A stretch of 64,000 nt of DNA, taken from contig NZ_NGVR01000008.1 of the NCBI RefSeq assembly GCF_002777965.1, positions 186,001 through 250,000 on the forward strand. Direction: 5' to 3'. Source of the DNA: Proteus columbae (GTDB lineage: Bacteria; Pseudomonadota; Gammaproteobacteria; Enterobacterales; Enterobacteriaceae). The translations under genes and the position numbers were made by a program. The notes below the pieces were generated by a model. That model ran no database searches. It saw only the letters and a list, made by a program, of their open reading frames with translations, and was not told the origin of the DNA. Positions 18,101-29,712 of this stretch are shown here, piece by piece. How positions within the stretch are numbered: position 1 is the stretch's first letter; every line of letters starts with the position of its first letter.

Positions 18101-20047
18101 TTAGATAGGACGAGCGACGATATTACGTGTTTCTAGTTTTACATCTTCAATGCGAACAGGAATGATATCATTGAGTTTATAAGCAGTTTCGCCTTTCACA
18201 ATGACGGTGCCGGTTTCTTGGCTACATTGGATTTCATCACGTACCGCATGTAAGAATGGCGCAGGAATAAAGGCAACCGCACCATTTTCAACTAAACGGA
18301 CACGAATACCACCACGTGTAATATCAATAATCTCTGCATTAAATGGTGTTTCAGTGCCAGCAAAAGGTTTTAAGAAACGCGCATATAACCAATCACCTAC
18401 ATCACGCTCTGCCATACGATTAGCACGACGACGCTCTGCAATACGAATGCCATCTTCTTCTTGTGGTTTTTCAGCACTTTCTTTGCTGATAATCGCTTTG
18501 AGCAGACGGTGATTTAAAATATCACTGTACTTACGAATTGGTGAAGTCCATGTCGCGTAAGCTTCTAATCCTAAACCAAAATGAGGGCCTGGCTCGGCTT
18601 TGATTTCAGCAAAGTTTTGGAAGCGGCGAATACGGCTATCAAGGAATTGGTTTGGCTGATTATCAAGTTCACGACGCAATTGGCAGAAACCTTCAAGTGT
18701 TAATAAACTTTCAGACGTAGTTTCAATACCGTTATCTTTTAAGGTCTGTACAACTTGATCGATATAAAGTGGATCAAAGCCTGTATGAACGTTGTAAACG
18801 CCAAAACCTAAGTTTTTCGCCAGTACTTTTGCCGCACAGATATTGGCGGTGATCATCGCTTCTTCAACAATGCGATTTGCGATACGACGTTTTTCTGCAA
18901 CGATATCTAAAACATTGCCGCCTTCATCAAGAATAAAACGGTAATCAGGACGTTCTTTAAAGACCAGAGCATGTTTTTCGCGCCATTCATGGCGTTTTTC
19001 ACACATCTCTTTTAATAACATTACTTGTTCATGAACCATTTCATTTTCAGGTTGCCATTGTGAGTTTTCACCTTCTAACCAATCTGAAATGTTGTCATAA
19101 ACCAGTTTAGCTTTTGATTCTACCCATGCAGAGTAGAAGTGAATATCTTCAAGCAGAGCACCATCTTCAGTGATGTTGACTTGGCAAACCAACGCAGGAC
19201 GTTTTTCATTAGGACGTAATGAACAGATATTATCTGACAGCTCACGAGGCAACATTGGGATATTAAAGCCCGGCAGATAATTAGTAAGCGCGCGTTGTGC
19301 TGCAATTTTATCTAATTCACTATTTGGCAGAATATAAGCTGTTGGATCGGCGATTGCGATAAATAGCGTTAAATGACCGTTATTTTCTTTACGAATAAAT
19401 AGCGCGTCATCCATATCTTCTGTTGATGCACTATCAATAGTGACAAAGGAGAGAGAAGTCAGATCTTCACGAGGCAAAGCGTCATGTAATGTCAGCGCTT
19501 CGTTACCCATTTCAGGCGCATCACGTTCAAGTTGATGACGCATTAAGGTTACCCACCAAGGCGCAAAGTGATCATCTTTATCCGTGATATAGTCGGTTAT
19601 TTCTGCCTGAAAACCTTTATCACCTTTATTAAGTGGGTGACGACGCATTACGGCAACAGCCCAATCTTGATCAACAAAGCTATGAGTTAAGCCTTGAGCC
19701 GGACGGCAAGGAATAGCGTCTTTTAACAGAGGGTGGTCTGGAATTATCCACAGACGGTTATCACCTTCTTTTTTCTGAATACGACCGACAAAACGCGTTA
19801 AGAAAGGTTCGACTAATTCTTCGGGTTCAACCGATTCTTTGTCGCCATTTGTATGAACGGCTGCAATAACTCGATCGCCGTGCATCACTTTTTTCATTTG
19901 CGGAGGGGGAATAAAATAGCTTTTCTGACCATCAACTTCAAGGAAGCCAAAGCCTTTATCTGTTCCCTTTACAAGGCCTTCCACGCGCGGTGTCTGGGCA
20001 TGGAGTTGCTGTTTTAGCTGTGCAAGCAGCGGATTGTCTTGAAACAT
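18101..20047 (-). CDS. rnb: Exoribonuclease II (RNase II)
   Basis: A processive 3'-to-5' exoribonuclease for single-stranded RNA. Order: N-terminal cold-shock domains ([15 protein letters not shown]), the RNB catalytic domain with the metal-binding aspartates in [15 protein letters not shown], and a C-terminal S1 domain ([20 protein letters not shown]). The start is set at the ATG at 20047 because [15 protein letters not shown] aligns with the first residue of E. coli Rnb. The ORF is open 34 codons further upstream with no family similarity. 648 aa. Confidence 0.97.
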   Translation of the reverse strand: MFQDNPLLAQLKQQLHAQTPRVEGLVKGTDKGFGFLEVDGQKSYFIPPPQMKKVMHGDRVIAAVHTNGDKESVEPEELVEPFLTRFVGRIQKKEGDNRLWIIPDHPLLKDAIPCRPAQGLTHSFVDQDWAVAVMRRHPLNKGDKGFQAEITDYITDKDDHFAPWWVTLMRHQLERDAPEMGNEALTLHDALPREDLTSLSFVTIDSASTEDMDDALFIRKENNGHLTLFIAIADPTAYILPNSELDKIAAQRALTNYLPGFNIPMLPRELSDNICSLRPNEKRPALVCQVNITEDGALLEDIHFYSAWVESKAKLVYDNISDWLEGENSQWQPENEMVHEQVMLLKEMCEKRHEWREKHALVFKERPDYRFILDEGGNVLDIVAEKRRIANRIVEEAMITANICAAKVLAKNLGFGVYNVHTGFDPLYIDQVVQTLKDNGIETTSESLLTLEGFCQLRRELDNQPNQFLDSRIRRFQNFAEIKAEPGPHFGLGLEAYATWTSPIRKYSDILNHRLLKAIISKESAEKPQEEDGIRIAERRRANRMAERDVGDWLYARFLKPFAGTETPFNAEIIDITRGGIRVRLVENGAVAFIPAPFLHAVRDEIQCSQETGTVIVKGETAYKLNDIIPVRIEDVKLETRNIVARPI

Positions 20048-20161
20048 ATTTTTCCGGAAAGTCGGCAGTTTTAATAATAAAAAGTGGGCAATAGTTTTAT
20101 TCGATTGTGTGTAGTGACGCAAGTAATATTGCATCAGAAAAACAGACAAATCGGCAAAAAA

Positions 20162-20800
20162 TTATTCAGGATCTGTTTTTTCTTTAAATTCACAAAGATC
20201 TTCAATAATACAAGAGCCACACCGTGGTTTTCGTGCAATACAGGTATAACGCCCATGAAGAATAAGCCAATGGTGACAATCAACTTTAAATTCTGCCGGA
20301 ACAACCTTTAACAGTTTTTGTTCAACTTCATTGACATTTTTACCTGGGGCGAAACCTGTGCGATTACTCACTCTAAAGATATGCGTATCGACAGCGATTG
20401 TTGGCCAGCCAAATGCCGTGTTTAAAACGACATTCGCTGTTTTGCGACCGACACCGGGTAAGGCTTCTAGGGCTTCTCTGTTTTCAGGAACTTCACTGTT
20501 ATGTTTATCGACTAAGATTTGACACGTCTTAATCACATTTTCAGCTTTAGTATTATATAGACCAATGGTTTTAATGTATTTCTTAAGACCATCGACGCCT
20601 AAAGTCAGTATCGCCTGTGGTGTATTGGCAACAGGGTAAAGCTTAGCTGTTGCCTTATTAACACTCACATCGGTGGCTTGTGCAGAGAGTAATACAGAGA
20701 TCAATAGTTCAAACGGAGAGTCAAATTTTAGCTCTGTCGTTGGTTGCGGATTGTCATCGCGCAACCGAGTTAGAATTTCAATACGTTTTGCTTGATTCAT
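20162..20800 (-). CDS. nth: Endonuclease III
   Basis: A bifunctional DNA glycosylase and AP lyase for oxidised pyrimidines. The helix-hairpin-helix LPGVGRKTA contains the catalytic Lys120, and the catalytic Asp138 lies in TIAVDTHIFRV (E. coli-like numbering from the ATG at 20800). A [4Fe-4S] cluster is coordinated by Cys in CIARKPRCGSCIIEDLC. The start at 20800 matches the E. coli N-terminus; an in-frame GTG lies nine bases upstream. It is directly downstream of rsxE, so it is probably the last gene of the rsx operon, as in E. coli. Confidence 0.97.
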   Translation of the reverse strand: MNQAKRIEILTRLRDDNPQPTTELKFDSPFELLISVLLSAQATDVSVNKATAKLYPVANTPQAILTLGVDGLKKYIKTIGLYNTKAENVIKTCQILVDKHNSEVPENREALEALPGVGRKTANVVLNTAFGWPTIAVDTHIFRVSNRTGFAPGKNVNEVEQKLLKVVPAEFKVDCHHWLILHGRYTCIARKPRCGSCIIEDLCEFKEKTDPE

Positions 20801-20812
20801 TATGCTCACAAA

Positions 20813-21517
20813 TTAATTTTTAACGATATGACTACCACAGCCTTGTTCTTTTTCGTAAGTTTTAGTTGTCGAAGTGCTGCGCTTTTTCTGTCTTTCATCA
20901 ATTAGGTATTTTGCTGCTAACATAAAGCCTAAGCCGATAAAAGCACCCGGTGGCAAAATGGCGAGTAAGAAGGGTGAGTCTAAATGTACTATCTCAACTC
21001 TTAATACTTGTGCCCATTCACCTAATAGTAAATCAGCTCCGTCAAATAATGTACCGTTACCTAACACTTCACGTATAGCACCTAAAACAAAGAGTGCGGC
21101 AGTTGCACCTAATCCCATCGCTAGGCCATCAATAGCAGAAGGAAAAACTTCGTTCTTAGCTGCAAAAGCTTCGGCACGACCAATAACAATACAGTTAGTG
21201 ACGATCAATGGAATGAAGATCCCTAAAGATTGATATAAGCCATAGGCGTATGCGTTGATCAATAACTGCACAGCACTGACGACAGACGCAATTATCATAA
21301 CATAAATTGGGATACGAATTTCAGAGGGAACCCAACGACGTAAGCTAGAAACGGCCACATTTGTACAAAATAGGACTAATGTTGTCGCAATACCTAGGCC
21401 TAAGGCGTTTGTTGCTGTTGAGGAAACAGCAAGTAAAGGGCACAACCCAAGTAATTGCACTAAAGCCGAGTTATTTTTCCATAACCCTTGAGAAAAGAGC
21501 TCTTTAATTGAGTTCAT
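20813..21517 (-). CDS. rsxE: Rsx electron transport complex subunit E
   Basis: A membrane subunit of the Rsx (Rnf-like) complex, which in E. coli keeps SoxR reduced and in other bacteria couples ferredoxin and NAD redox to ion flow. It is hydrophobic with about six segments. [20 protein letters not shown], the iron-binding cysteine motif shared by RsxA and RsxE, is near the N-terminus. The start at 21517 (MNSIKEL) fits the E. coli protein better than the upstream in-frame start inside rsxG. It nearly abuts rsxG and nth. Confidence 0.96.
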   Translation of the reverse strand: MNSIKELFSQGLWKNNSALVQLLGLCPLLAVSSTATNALGLGIATTLVLFCTNVAVSSLRRWVPSEIRIPIYVMIIASVVSAVQLLINAYAYGLYQSLGIFIPLIVTNCIVIGRAEAFAAKNEVFPSAIDGLAMGLGATAALFVLGAIREVLGNGTLFDGADLLLGEWAQVLRVEIVHLDSPFLLAILPPGAFIGLGFMLAAKYLIDERQKKRSTSTTKTYEKEQGCGSHIVKN

Positions 21518-21518
21518 A

Positions 21519-22145
21519 TTAATTTGCCTCACAGACAGAGAGTGTATCGAGTTTCTCTGGTAAAGATTGTATTAACCACGCAGTACGCTTTGATGAGTTG
21601 ACGACAGCGCGAGGGGTGATCGTCGCACCCGTAAATTGATCAAAATCTCCGCCATCTTTTTTTACTGCCCAGTGCGGATCGTTTTCACTGGAAATGAATC
21701 TATTACTCAGCGTTGTGATCCAGTCCGAAATACGTGTTTCAATTTTATCACCTAATCCCGGCGTTTCATTATGAGCCGTAACACGCACACCAAGGACATT
21801 GCCTTTAAAGTCGGCTCCCACAAGAAGCTCAATTGCTCCTGAGTATCCATCTGGTGCAGTAGATTCTAATGCAGCGGCAACAGGTTTACCGTCTAAACGA
21901 GCAACATAAAGCTTATGGGGCTTGGTATTACCTAATTCTGGGGCTGTAAGAAGATAGCAATCTTTAGAAAGCGAGTTGTTATACATCGCTTGGGGGATCA
22001 CTTGATCTAATAATTTTTGTTTCTCTAATGCAACTTGCTCTGCAATGGTATCGGCAGTGAGGTGATAGACCACGGCGGTTAAACCCGTAGTACAAGCTGC
22101 AAAGATAGCTAATGTGAGTCCATGGCGTTTTAAGATTTCGATCAT
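21519..22145 (-). CDS. rsxG: Rsx electron transport complex subunit G
   Basis: A periplasm-facing subunit with covalently bound FMN. A single N-terminal membrane segment (about 9-28) precedes the FMN-binding domain. The flavinylation motif is in [15 protein letters not shown], with the second threonine of TGAT expected to carry FMN. The start at 22145 (MIEILKRHG) is preceded by AAGGAGA at good spacing and aligns with E. coli RsxG. The longer open frame overlaps rsxD and is not supported. 208 aa. Confidence 0.95.
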   Translation of the reverse strand: MIEILKRHGLTLAIFAACTTGLTAVVYHLTADTIAEQVALEKQKLLDQVIPQAMYNNSLSKDCYLLTAPELGNTKPHKLYVARLDGKPVAAALESTAPDGYSGAIELLVGADFKGNVLGVRVTAHNETPGLGDKIETRISDWITTLSNRFISSENDPHWAVKKDGGDFDQFTGATITPRAVVNSSKRTAWLIQSLPEKLDTLSVCEAN

Positions 22146-22161
22146 CATTTTCTCCTTGGCA

Positions 22162-23238
22162 TTAATGCCCGTAAACACGAGGGCGTGTATAGCTATCAAT
22201 AAGAGGTACAGCGATATTGGCAAGTAATACAGAGAAAGCGACGGCATCTGGATATCCGCCATAAACACGTATAATCCAAACTAATAAGCCAATCATCCCC
22301 GCATAAATTAAACGGCCTTTAGGTGTTGTTGAGGCGCTAACGGGATCAGTCGCAATAAAAAATGCTCCTAACATCGTGGCTCCAGAGAAAATCTGTAATA
22401 GCGGTTGCGAGTAACGTGTAGGATCAATACCCCAGCTAATAACCGAACACAGTGCTAATACAGAAATCATCGCAACAGGGATATGCCAGCTAATAATGCG
22501 TTTATACAGTAGAATTAATCCACCAACTAAATAAGCCACATTTACCCATTGCCAGCCAATGCCCGCAAATTCACCTTGTAAAATAGGTGTCGCTAAAACT
22601 TCATCAATAGTATGAGTTAGTAAGCCTGTTTTAAAACTATCAAGAGGTGTTGCTTGTGTAATGCCATCAACAGAGCGTCTTAAATCTTCAAGCGTTAAAC
22701 CAGATGATGTATGTCCCGTAAAGAAGATGCTCAAACTATCCATAACATTGTAAGAGACAGCTTGTAATTCAACAGGGGGCATCCAAGATGTCATTTGTAC
22801 TGGGAATGAGATCAGTAAAACCACATAACCTACCATTGCAGGGTTAAATGGATTTTGTCCTAAGCCACCATAAATATGTTTTGCGATAACAATGGCAACA
22901 AAAGTACCTAAAACGATGATCCACCACGGTGCCAAAGGCGGAATACTAATGGCGAGCAAAACACCAGTTAGCAGTGCTGAATTGTCTTTCAGATAGAGTA
23001 AGGGGTCTTCTTTTTTGAGCTTTACGCAGAGTGTTTCAGTGATAAGCGCTACGATAATAGCTAACACAATTTGGTAAATGGTTCCTAAGCCAAAGAAATA
23101 GATCTGGCTTAAGATCCCCGGCAGTGCTGCTAATGTTACCCATAGCATAACTTGGCTGGTGGATTGTTGATTATGCGTAAAAGGTGAACTCGCAATTTTT
23201 AATTTACTATTGTTATTTTGTATAGGTCTGAATTTCAT
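22162..23238 (-). CDS. rsxD: Rsx electron transport complex subunit D
   Basis: A polytopic membrane subunit (NqrB/RnfD family) with about ten hydrophobic segments. The covalent FMN site is the threonine in [27 protein letters not shown] is a family signature. 358 aa, normal length. It is six bases downstream of rsxC, and rsxG follows after 16 bases. Confidence 0.96.
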   Translation of the reverse strand: MKFRPIQNNNSKLKIASSPFTHNQQSTSQVMLWVTLAALPGILSQIYFFGLGTIYQIVLAIIVALITETLCVKLKKEDPLLYLKDNSALLTGVLLAISIPPLAPWWIIVLGTFVAIVIAKHIYGGLGQNPFNPAMVGYVVLLISFPVQMTSWMPPVELQAVSYNVMDSLSIFFTGHTSSGLTLEDLRRSVDGITQATPLDSFKTGLLTHTIDEVLATPILQGEFAGIGWQWVNVAYLVGGLILLYKRIISWHIPVAMISVLALCSVISWGIDPTRYSQPLLQIFSGATMLGAFFIATDPVSASTTPKGRLIYAGMIGLLVWIIRVYGGYPDAVAFSVLLANIAVPLIDSYTRPRVYGH

Positions 23239-23244
23239 CTGTGA

Positions 23245-25662
23245 TTAATCCAAGGTAACTTCTTCTTTAGCTCGACGTTGTTCGGCTTCTTTTTTTGCTT
23301 TTACTCTGGCAATTGCGGCAGCAACGGCAGCTTTACGTGGATCGACTTCTTCCGCTTCAACACTTTGAGCAGGCGCTTCATCAGTTGTTGTTTCCGTTTG
23401 TACTTGTTGAGCTTCTTTTTTTGCTTTTACTCTGGCAATTGCGGCCGCAACGGCAGCTTTGCGCGGATCGACTTCTTCCGCTTCAATATTTTGAACAGGC
23501 GCTTCATCAGTTGTTGTTTCCGTTTGTACTTGTTGAGCTTCTTTTTTTGCTTTTACTCTGGCAATTGCGGCCGCAACGGCAGCTTTGCGCGGATCGACTT
23601 CTTCCGCTTCAATATTTTGAACAGGCGCTTCATCAGTTGTTGTTTCCGTTTGTACTTGTTGAGCTTCTTTTTTTGCTTTTACTCTGGCAATTGCGGCCGC
23701 AACGGCAGCTTTGCGCGGATCGACTTCTTCCGCTTCAATATTTTGAACAGGCGCTTTTACAGTTGATGATGTTTCGGAAGCTTGCTGTGCTTTTTTCGCT
23801 TTAACACGAGCCAGTGCAGCAGCAACGGCAGCTTTGCGCGGATCGACTTCTTCCGCTTCAATATTTTGAACAGGCGCTTCTACAGTTGATGATGTTTCGG
23901 AAGCTTGCTGTGCTTTTTTCGCTTTAACACGAGCCAATGCGGCCGCAACGGCAGCTTTGCGTGGATCGGCATCATCGCTCTCACTCGCTATATTCTCATT
24001 TGAGGCTTCTAGTGCTTTTTGCTGTGCTAATTTAGCAGCCTGTTTTGCTCTGACTTCTTCTTTACGTTTTTTACGTGCGGCAATAGCGGCTGCGTTATCT
24101 GGCTCTTCACCTGCTTTAACAGAAATAATTTTGCCGATACTTTGTTTTGTTTTTACACGAGAAAGTGCGGATTGAACTTCACTATGTTCATCATCATCAA
24201 GTTTAACTGCGGCACGTTGATGTCTTGCTTCACGCTCAAGTTTTTCACGCTCCATACGTATTTTTTTTGCTTCAAAACGTGCTTTGGCTTCAGCCGCGCG
24301 TTTTGCTTCCGCATCAATTTCACGTATTTCAGCTTTTTCTTGGCGGTAGTATTGAACTAGTGGAATATTACTTGGGCAAACAAACGCACATGCGCCACAC
24401 TCAATACAATCAAATAAGTTATGTTGTTGTGCTTTCTCATGCTCTTTACCTTTACTAAACCAGTAAAGTTGTTGAGGTAATAAACCACTAGGGCAAGCAT
24501 CAACACAATGACCACAACGGATACAGGCTTCTTCAAGGTTATCTGTATCCATCTCTTCAACGGAAGGAATAAGAAGGCAGTTCGTTATCTTAACAACAGG
24601 AGCATTTAAGTCTGGTAAGGTAAAGCCCATTAATGGTCCACCCATAATCACCATTTGTTCAGAGCCTGCTACAAAGCCCGCTTGTTTTAATAACGAGTAA
24701 ATCGGTGTCCCTAAACGAACCCAAAAGTTACCCGGTGTTTTAGCGCCATTACCTGTAACGGTGACGACACGCTCAATTAAAGGTTCATCATCGATAATTG
24801 CGCGTTTGATAGCAACGACTGTACCTACGTTTTGCATCAAAACACCAATATCAGATGAACGACCTCCTGATGGGACTTCTTTACCTGTTAAGATCTTGGT
24901 GAGTTGTTTAGCACCGCCTGATGGGTATTTTGTTGGGATAACACGAATGAAAATACGTTTCTCATCAGGTACTGTACTTAAGGCGTGTTTTAACGACTCA
25001 ATGGCTTCAGGCTTATTATCTTCAATACCAATTAACACTTCATCTGGAGAGAGAAGGTGAATTAAGACCTGACACCCAGCAATCACTTCATCAGCATGCT
25101 CTTGCATTAAGCGATCGTCTGCTGTGATATAAGGTTCACACTCTGCCGCATTGATAATGAGTGTTTTAACGAGATCGCCACCACCTTTTAATTTTGATGC
25201 GGTTGGGAATCCCGCCCCACCTAATCCTGCAATACCTGCTTCATGGATACGGCTAAGTAATGTATCTCTGCTTTCTAATTGGTAATTAATGATAGGTGAT
25301 TTTTCTCGCCATTCATCTTTACCATCAGATTGAATTCTTACTGCAATTTCAGGTAATCCAGAAGGGTGAGCACTAGGAAAAGGTTCTATTGCTGTAACCG
25401 TACCAGAGATAGATGCATGTACAGGTAATGTTCTGCCAATCCCTTTTGTTAATGGTTGACCTTTTAATACATGCTCACCTACGCTGACACAAAGTTGACC
25501 GGGTACACCTAAGTGCTGATGAATAGGAATAATGACTTCATCAGGTAATTGCGCTATACGCATAGGTGTACGGCTTGACTGTAATTTCATTTCAGGAGGA
25601 TGAATACCGCCTTTAAAATCCCAGATTTTATCTTTTTTAAATAACGAAAAGAGATTAAACAT
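23245..25662 (-). CDS. rsxC: Rsx electron transport complex subunit C
   Basis: The NADH-side subunit of the Rsx complex. The N-terminal domain (1-360) holds the NADH/FMN-binding region ([21 protein letters not shown]). Two [4Fe-4S] motifs follow: [14 protein letters not shown] and [14 protein letters not shown] long, highly charged helical tail (about 440-805) ends in six tandem 41-42-residue repeats beginning [10 protein letters not shown]. The tail length is known to vary in this subunit; here it makes the protein 805 aa. It overlaps rsxB by eight bases. Confidence 0.95.
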   Translation of the reverse strand: MFNLFSLFKKDKIWDFKGGIHPPEMKLQSSRTPMRIAQLPDEVIIPIHQHLGVPGQLCVSVGEHVLKGQPLTKGIGRTLPVHASISGTVTAIEPFPSAHPSGLPEIAVRIQSDGKDEWREKSPIINYQLESRDTLLSRIHEAGIAGLGGAGFPTASKLKGGGDLVKTLIINAAECEPYITADDRLMQEHADEVIAGCQVLIHLLSPDEVLIGIEDNKPEAIESLKHALSTVPDEKRIFIRVIPTKYPSGGAKQLTKILTGKEVPSGGRSSDIGVLMQNVGTVVAIKRAIIDDEPLIERVVTVTGNGAKTPGNFWVRLGTPIYSLLKQAGFVAGSEQMVIMGGPLMGFTLPDLNAPVVKITNCLLIPSVEEMDTDNLEEACIRCGHCVDACPSGLLPQQLYWFSKGKEHEKAQQHNLFDCIECGACAFVCPSNIPLVQYYRQEKAEIREIDAEAKRAAEAKARFEAKKIRMEREKLEREARHQRAAVKLDDDEHSEVQSALSRVKTKQSIGKIISVKAGEEPDNAAAIAARKKRKEEVRAKQAAKLAQQKALEASNENIASESDDADPRKAAVAAALARVKAKKAQQASETSSTVEAPVQNIEAEEVDPRKAAVAAALARVKAKKAQQASETSSTVKAPVQNIEAEEVDPRKAAVAAAIARVKAKKEAQQVQTETTTDEAPVQNIEAEEVDPRKAAVAAAIARVKAKKEAQQVQTETTTDEAPVQNIEAEEVDPRKAAVAAAIARVKAKKEAQQVQTETTTDEAPAQSVEAEEVDPRKAAVAAAIARVKAKKEAEQRRAKEEVTLD
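23251..23970 (-). repeat. Six tandem repeats inside rsxC
   Basis: Six copies encode [10 protein letters not shown](I/L)ARVKAKK plus a spacer, starting at about residues 565, 606, 647, 689, 731 and 773. The first two are 41 codons (123 bp, spacer [11 protein letters not shown]). The next three are 42 codons (126 bp, spacer [14 protein letters not shown]) and almost identical in DNA. The last is partial. The near-identity implies recent expansion by slippage or unequal recombination. The antisense frames stay open only because of this composition. Confidence 0.95.
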
Positions 25663-26281
25663 GAGCGTTATCCTCCGTCTTTAATGACGGTTCATCTTCA
25701 GGTGTTTCTTCAGGCTCTGCTGGAATGTTTTTAACAGGAATTGTGTTTAAATCCCATTTCCAGTTTGAGGTTGTGACTTTGACAGGAACCAAGGTTATAC
25801 AATCAGTAGGGCAAGGCGGAACACATAAGTCACATCCGGTACATAAGTCTTCAATAACGGTGTGCATAGCACGGGTTGCGCCCACAATGGCATCAACAGG
25901 ACATGCTTGAATACACTTAGTACATCCTATGCAATTATCTTCATCAATTAAGGCGACTTTTCTAATTGGATTTAACGCTTCTTCGTCACCATCAAGCGGT
26001 TGAGGATCAACGCCCATCAATTCAGCTATTTTTAACATCACTTGTTCGCCACCCGGCGCACAACGGTTAATCATTTCTCCATTGTTTGCAACTGCATCTG
26101 CATAAGGACGACACCCAGGATGACCACATTGTCCGCATTGGCTTTGCGGTAATATTGCGTCAATTTTTTCGACAATAGGATCTTCTTCCACTTTAAAACG
26201 ACGTGCGGAATAGCCCAAAATTAGCCCAAAGATAAGACCTAGCGCACCCAGTACGCCAATTGCTATCCATAAAGAATTCAT
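25655..26281 (-). CDS. rsxB: Rsx electron transport complex subunit B
   Basis: A ferredoxin-like subunit that shuttles electrons. An N-terminal hydrophobic anchor (3-25) is followed by a 4Fe-4S domain ([13 protein letters not shown]), then two ferredoxin motifs [14 protein letters not shown] and [14 protein letters not shown]. 208 aa. It overlaps rsxA by one base and rsxC by eight, showing translational coupling. Confidence 0.96.
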   Translation of the reverse strand: MNSLWIAIGVLGALGLIFGLILGYSARRFKVEEDPIVEKIDAILPQSQCGQCGHPGCRPYADAVANNGEMINRCAPGGEQVMLKIAELMGVDPQPLDGDEEALNPIRKVALIDEDNCIGCTKCIQACPVDAIVGATRAMHTVIEDLCTGCDLCVPPCPTDCITLVPVKVTTSNWKWDLNTIPVKNIPAEPEETPEDEPSLKTEDNAHV

Positions 26282-26862
26282 TACAGTTTCACCAAACCAC
26301 TAAAACCCATAAAGGCGAGAGACATTAAACCTGCGGTAATTAAACCAATTGAAGCACCTTTAAATGGTGCAGGTACATTGGCGACGGCTAATCTTTCTCG
26401 AATAGCGGCAAATAACACCATCACAAGAGAGAATCCTACCGCTGCGCCAAAACCATACACAGCTGATTGCATAAACGTATGGGCTTGATTGATATTTAAT
26501 AACGCAACACCTAAGACGGCACAGTTTGTGGTAATTAAAGGTAAGAAGATCCCTAACAAACGATAGAGTGTCGGGCTTGTTTTTCTTACGACCATTTCAG
26601 TGAATTGTACAACTACTGCAATAACTAAGATAAAGCTCAGTGTGCGTAAATAAAGTAAGTCCAATGGGACTAAAATAAAATTATCCATCAGCCAAGAACT
26701 AATCGAGGCGAGAGTCATAACAAAGGTCGTCGCAAATCCCATTCCAATCGCGGTTTCTAATTTTTTTGATACACCCATAAATGGGCATAAACCTAGGAAT
26801 TTGACGAGTACAAAGTTATTCACCAATACGGTGCCGACGAATAGAAGCAAGTAATCAGTCAT
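26281..26862 (-). CDS. rsxA: Rsx electron transport complex subunit A
   Basis: The first gene of the rsx operon. A six-segment membrane protein, inverted-topology homologue of RsxE, with the paired motif [17 protein letters not shown] whose cysteine helps bind an iron centre. 193 aa, exact family length. Genes run rsxA-B-C-D-G-E-nth. Confidence 0.96.
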   Translation of the reverse strand: MTDYLLLFVGTVLVNNFVLVKFLGLCPFMGVSKKLETAIGMGFATTFVMTLASISSWLMDNFILVPLDLLYLRTLSFILVIAVVVQFTEMVVRKTSPTLYRLLGIFLPLITTNCAVLGVALLNINQAHTFMQSAVYGFGAAVGFSLVMVLFAAIRERLAVANVPAPFKGASIGLITAGLMSLAFMGFSGLVKL

Positions 26863-26956
26863 TGTTATGCCAAAATTGTTAAACAGAGAAACAAAAAGCC
26901 TCCAGAAATAAAGAGGCTAAACAAGCGTATATAATATCAAGGGTAAAGGTGTGAAG

Positions 26957-27424
26957 TTATCGAAGTTGTGTGAAAGTTTCACGAACACGCTTAGCATACT
27001 TGATATAAGGCACAAAGCAGACTGTTGAGAAGACCGACCATAGAAGAGATTTTAACGCTGTTTGGTCGTCAACCGGAGCAAACCCAAAGCTTTTAATGGC
27101 TAAGAGTAAGTTAATCAGCAACCATAAAATAAATAGGCGTGGAAAATTTTGAGCGCGATAAAAAAATTGTCTTAACAGATATAACGTAAAGGCAAACATC
27201 ACCCATGTTGTTAATGCAGAAAGATACCAACTTGAGATTAAATGAAAAGGAAGCTGGTGGAGGATCGAAAAATCTGAAAAATATTTAATGACATAGAGCA
27301 CCGACATCAATCCAGAGCCAATAATCGACAAAATCATATACGCCAATGGCGCAAGCAACCACCCTGTAATCGGCGCTTTGCCTGAATGGTTATCCGACGT
27401 GTTTGCTTTGAGATCAAATTTCAT
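26957..27424 (-). CDS. ydgK: DUF2569 membrane protein YdgK
   Basis: 155 aa with four predicted membrane segments (about 20-43, 57-77, 88-104, 126-145) and a basic C-terminus (KYAKRVRETFTQL). It matches the DUF2569 family in length, topology and position: E. coli ydgK also precedes rsxA. Function unknown. It lies 94 bases upstream of rsxA on the same strand and may share its transcript. Confidence 0.8.
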   Translation of the reverse strand: MKFDLKANTSDNHSGKAPITGWLLAPLAYMILSIIGSGLMSVLYVIKYFSDFSILHQLPFHLISSWYLSALTTWVMFAFTLYLLRQFFYRAQNFPRLFILWLLINLLLAIKSFGFAPVDDQTALKSLLWSVFSTVCFVPYIKYAKRVRETFTQLR

Positions 27425-27555
27425 TAATTAATTATTCCTACCTGTGTGTACAGAACTAAACGAGATATTATCACAAACTTTGTTATTATTTATTTAGCTA
27501 CAAAAGTGAAAGTGATTTTTGTTAATAAAAAAACATATAAAAATAGGATAGGGTG

Positions 27556-28599
27556 ATGGCAATTAAACTCAATGTTGGAATTATCGGGTATGGCTATGCA
27601 AGTAAAACCTTTCATGCTCCTCTAATAACAACAACCGAAGGCTTAAATCTTAGTGCAATTTCAAGCTCTGATGAAAATAAAGTTAAACAAGATTTTCCTC
27701 ACATTACGGTTTATGCAGATCCTCAAGCACTTATTAATGATCCCTCAATAGACTTAATCATTATTCCAACACCGAATAATACTCACTATTCACTGGCTTC
27801 ACAGGCTCTGGAAAAAGGTAAACATGTAATTGTTGATAAACCGTTTACACTGACACTGGAAGAAGCTGAAAAATTGACTCAGCAAGCTGCAGATGCCGGT
27901 AAACTTCTTTCCGTCTTTCATAATCGCCGTTGGGATTCTGGTTTCTTAACCGTTAAAAAGCTTTTAGCTGATAAAACACTGGGTGATATCAGTGCATATG
28001 AAGCGCATTTTGATCGTTTTCGTCCAACTGTACGTCAACGCTGGCGAGAAGATGCCGGAATTGGAGGTGGGCTTTGGTACGATCTCGCTCCTCATGTTCT
28101 TGACCAAGCGATTTGTCTATTTGGTGAACCTAAAGCAATTACTGCCGATATTGCTCAGTTACGCCCTAATGCGAAAAATGCCGATTACTTTCATGCATTA
28201 CTAGAATATGAAAATCTTAGAGTTATTCTTCATGCTTCTATGTTAGTTGCATCTCCAACACCTATTTTTGCCATTCATGGGACAAAAGGAAGCTATGTTA
28301 AGTATGGTTTAGATACCCAAGAAGATGCTTTAAAAGCCGGTTATCTTCCTAACCAAACTTATAATTGGGGAATGGATAATAATGATGGTGAATTAACAAT
28401 ACTATCAGAGTCTGGTGAGTTAGAGACAACTACACTCACTACACTTTCTGGTGATTATCCCGCTTACTATCAACAAATTTATCGTGCAATTACATTGGGT
28501 GAAGAAAACCCCGTTACGCCAATACAAGCAACAGCCATTATGCGTTTGATTGAAGCTGGCGAAATTTCTAATCGTTTAAAACAAACTATTACGCTATAA
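27556..28599 (+). CDS. ydgJ: Gfo/Idh/MocA family oxidoreductase YdgJ
   Basis: An NAD(P)-dependent oxidoreductase of unknown substrate. The Rossmann fold begins VGIIGYGYASKTFHAP. The family lysine lies in VIVDKPFTLT (about residue 96), and downstream motifs VFHNRRWDSGFLT and WYDLAPHVLDQAI match E. coli YdgJ closely. ATG at 27556 is chosen; GTG three bases upstream is in frame. It is divergent from ydgK, as in E. coli, and 22 bases ahead of yfeH, so probably cotranscribed with it. Confidence 0.92.
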   Translation: MAIKLNVGIIGYGYASKTFHAPLITTTEGLNLSAISSSDENKVKQDFPHITVYADPQALINDPSIDLIIIPTPNNTHYSLASQALEKGKHVIVDKPFTLTLEEAEKLTQQAADAGKLLSVFHNRRWDSGFLTVKKLLADKTLGDISAYEAHFDRFRPTVRQRWREDAGIGGGLWYDLAPHVLDQAICLFGEPKAITADIAQLRPNAKNADYFHALLEYENLRVILHASMLVASPTPIFAIHGTKGSYVKYGLDTQEDALKAGYLPNQTYNWGMDNNDGELTILSESGELETTTLTTLSGDYPAYYQQIYRAITLGEENPVTPIQATAIMRLIEAGEISNRLKQTITL

Positions 28600-28621
28600 G
28601 CAAGAGGGAGCGCTAAATCTA

Positions 28622-29611
28622 ATGTCTTGGTGGCAAAAATTAAAACTCGATCCTTTTCTCATGATTATGATTTGTGTGGTGACGCTCGCAACGCTACTAC
28701 CCGCACAAGGCGATATTAAAGTCCTGTTCCAATATCTTACGACCGGCGCGATAGCACTGCTGTTCTTCTTGCATGGCGCGAAGCTTTCTAGAGAAGCGAT
28801 AATGGCAGGGCTTGGGCATTGGCGTTTACATCTCACTGTATTTGCCAGTACCTTTATTCTTTTCCCTATTTTGGGACTCGGATTACAATTTATTGTGCCT
28901 GAATGGATGTCACCAACTGTCTATATGGGTTTTTTATATCTTTGTGCGTTACCAGCGACGGTTCAATCTGCCATTGCCTTTACTTCTGTGGCTGGGGGAA
29001 ATGTCGCTGCTGCTATTTGTAGTGCATCTGCATCCAGTATTCTTGGTGTTTTTCTTTCTCCTGTATTAGTTGGTTTTTTAATGCAAACGCAAGGCTCTGC
29101 GGATGATTTTGATACGGCAGGGGCAATTCAATCGATCTTACTGCAATTGATGGTGCCTTTTATTATTGGTCACTTATCTCGCCCTTTAATTGGCCGTTGG
29201 GTTGATAAGCATAAGAAATTAGTTAGTAGAACGGATCGTTCTTCTATTTTACTGGTGGTTTATGTGGCATTTAGTGAGGCGGTTGTTGAAGGGATCTGGC
29301 ATAAAATTGACGGTTGGTCGCTATTAACGATTGCAGTAGTGAGTTGTATTCTGTTAGCGATTGTTATTTTTGTGAATGTGTACAGTGCAAGATTGCTTGG
29401 TTTTAATAAAGAAGATGAAATCACCATTGTTTTTTGTGGATCTAAAAAGAGCTTAGCAAATGGTGTACCTATGGCTAATGTGTTATTCCCGGCTGCGACT
29501 GTTGGGGTGATGTTATTACCATTAATGATATTCCATCAGATCCAATTAATGGTTTGTGCTGTGTTAGCGCAGCGCTACGCTAATCAAGCTAAAGAAGCTG
29601 AAAAGAAATAA
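28622..29611 (+). CDS. yfeH: Bile acid:sodium symporter family protein YfeH
   Basis: A SBF-like/YfeH family carrier with about ten membrane segments. Strong similarity to E. coli YfeH includes FFLHGAKLSREAI, LPATVQSAIAFTSVAGGN and VFCGSKKSLANGVPMANVLF, the two crossover-region motifs of this fold. The substrate is unknown. In E. coli yfeH lies elsewhere, so its pairing with ydgJ is specific to this lineage. 329 aa; a terminator follows. Confidence 0.9.
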   Translation: MSWWQKLKLDPFLMIMICVVTLATLLPAQGDIKVLFQYLTTGAIALLFFLHGAKLSREAIMAGLGHWRLHLTVFASTFILFPILGLGLQFIVPEWMSPTVYMGFLYLCALPATVQSAIAFTSVAGGNVAAAICSASASSILGVFLSPVLVGFLMQTQGSADDFDTAGAIQSILLQLMVPFIIGHLSRPLIGRWVDKHKKLVSRTDRSSILLVVYVAFSEAVVEGIWHKIDGWSLLTIAVVSCILLAIVIFVNVYSARLLGFNKEDEITIVFCGSKKSLANGVPMANVLFPAATVGVMLLPLMIFHQIQLMVCAVLAQRYANQAKEAEKK

Positions 29612-29672
29612 CGTATTTAAGCTGGTGGATAATCAATAAAATTAATTAAATATTGATAATGAAATAAATGAG

Positions 29673-29712
29673 AAAAAAGCATCGATTTAACATTTTATCG
29701 GTGCTTTTTTTT
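29673..29712. terminator. Bidirectional terminator after yfeH
   Basis: AAAAAAGCATCGAT and ATCGGTGCTTTTTT pair (with a G-T) around a 13-base loop, with T runs on both strands. It serves yfeH and the convergent DUF2007 gene. Confidence 0.85.

Noticed and set aside
18201-18512. 103-codon ORF antisense to rnb
   Set aside because: It is fully inside a strongly conserved gene on the other strand and has no ribosome site or recognisable product.
23278-23804. Long plus-strand ORFs and tandem repeats that look like a repeat protein or a CRISPR-like array
   Set aside because: They are the antisense shadow of the rsxC Ala/Lys repeats. Units are 123-126 bp with coding periodicity, not short repeats with unique spacers.
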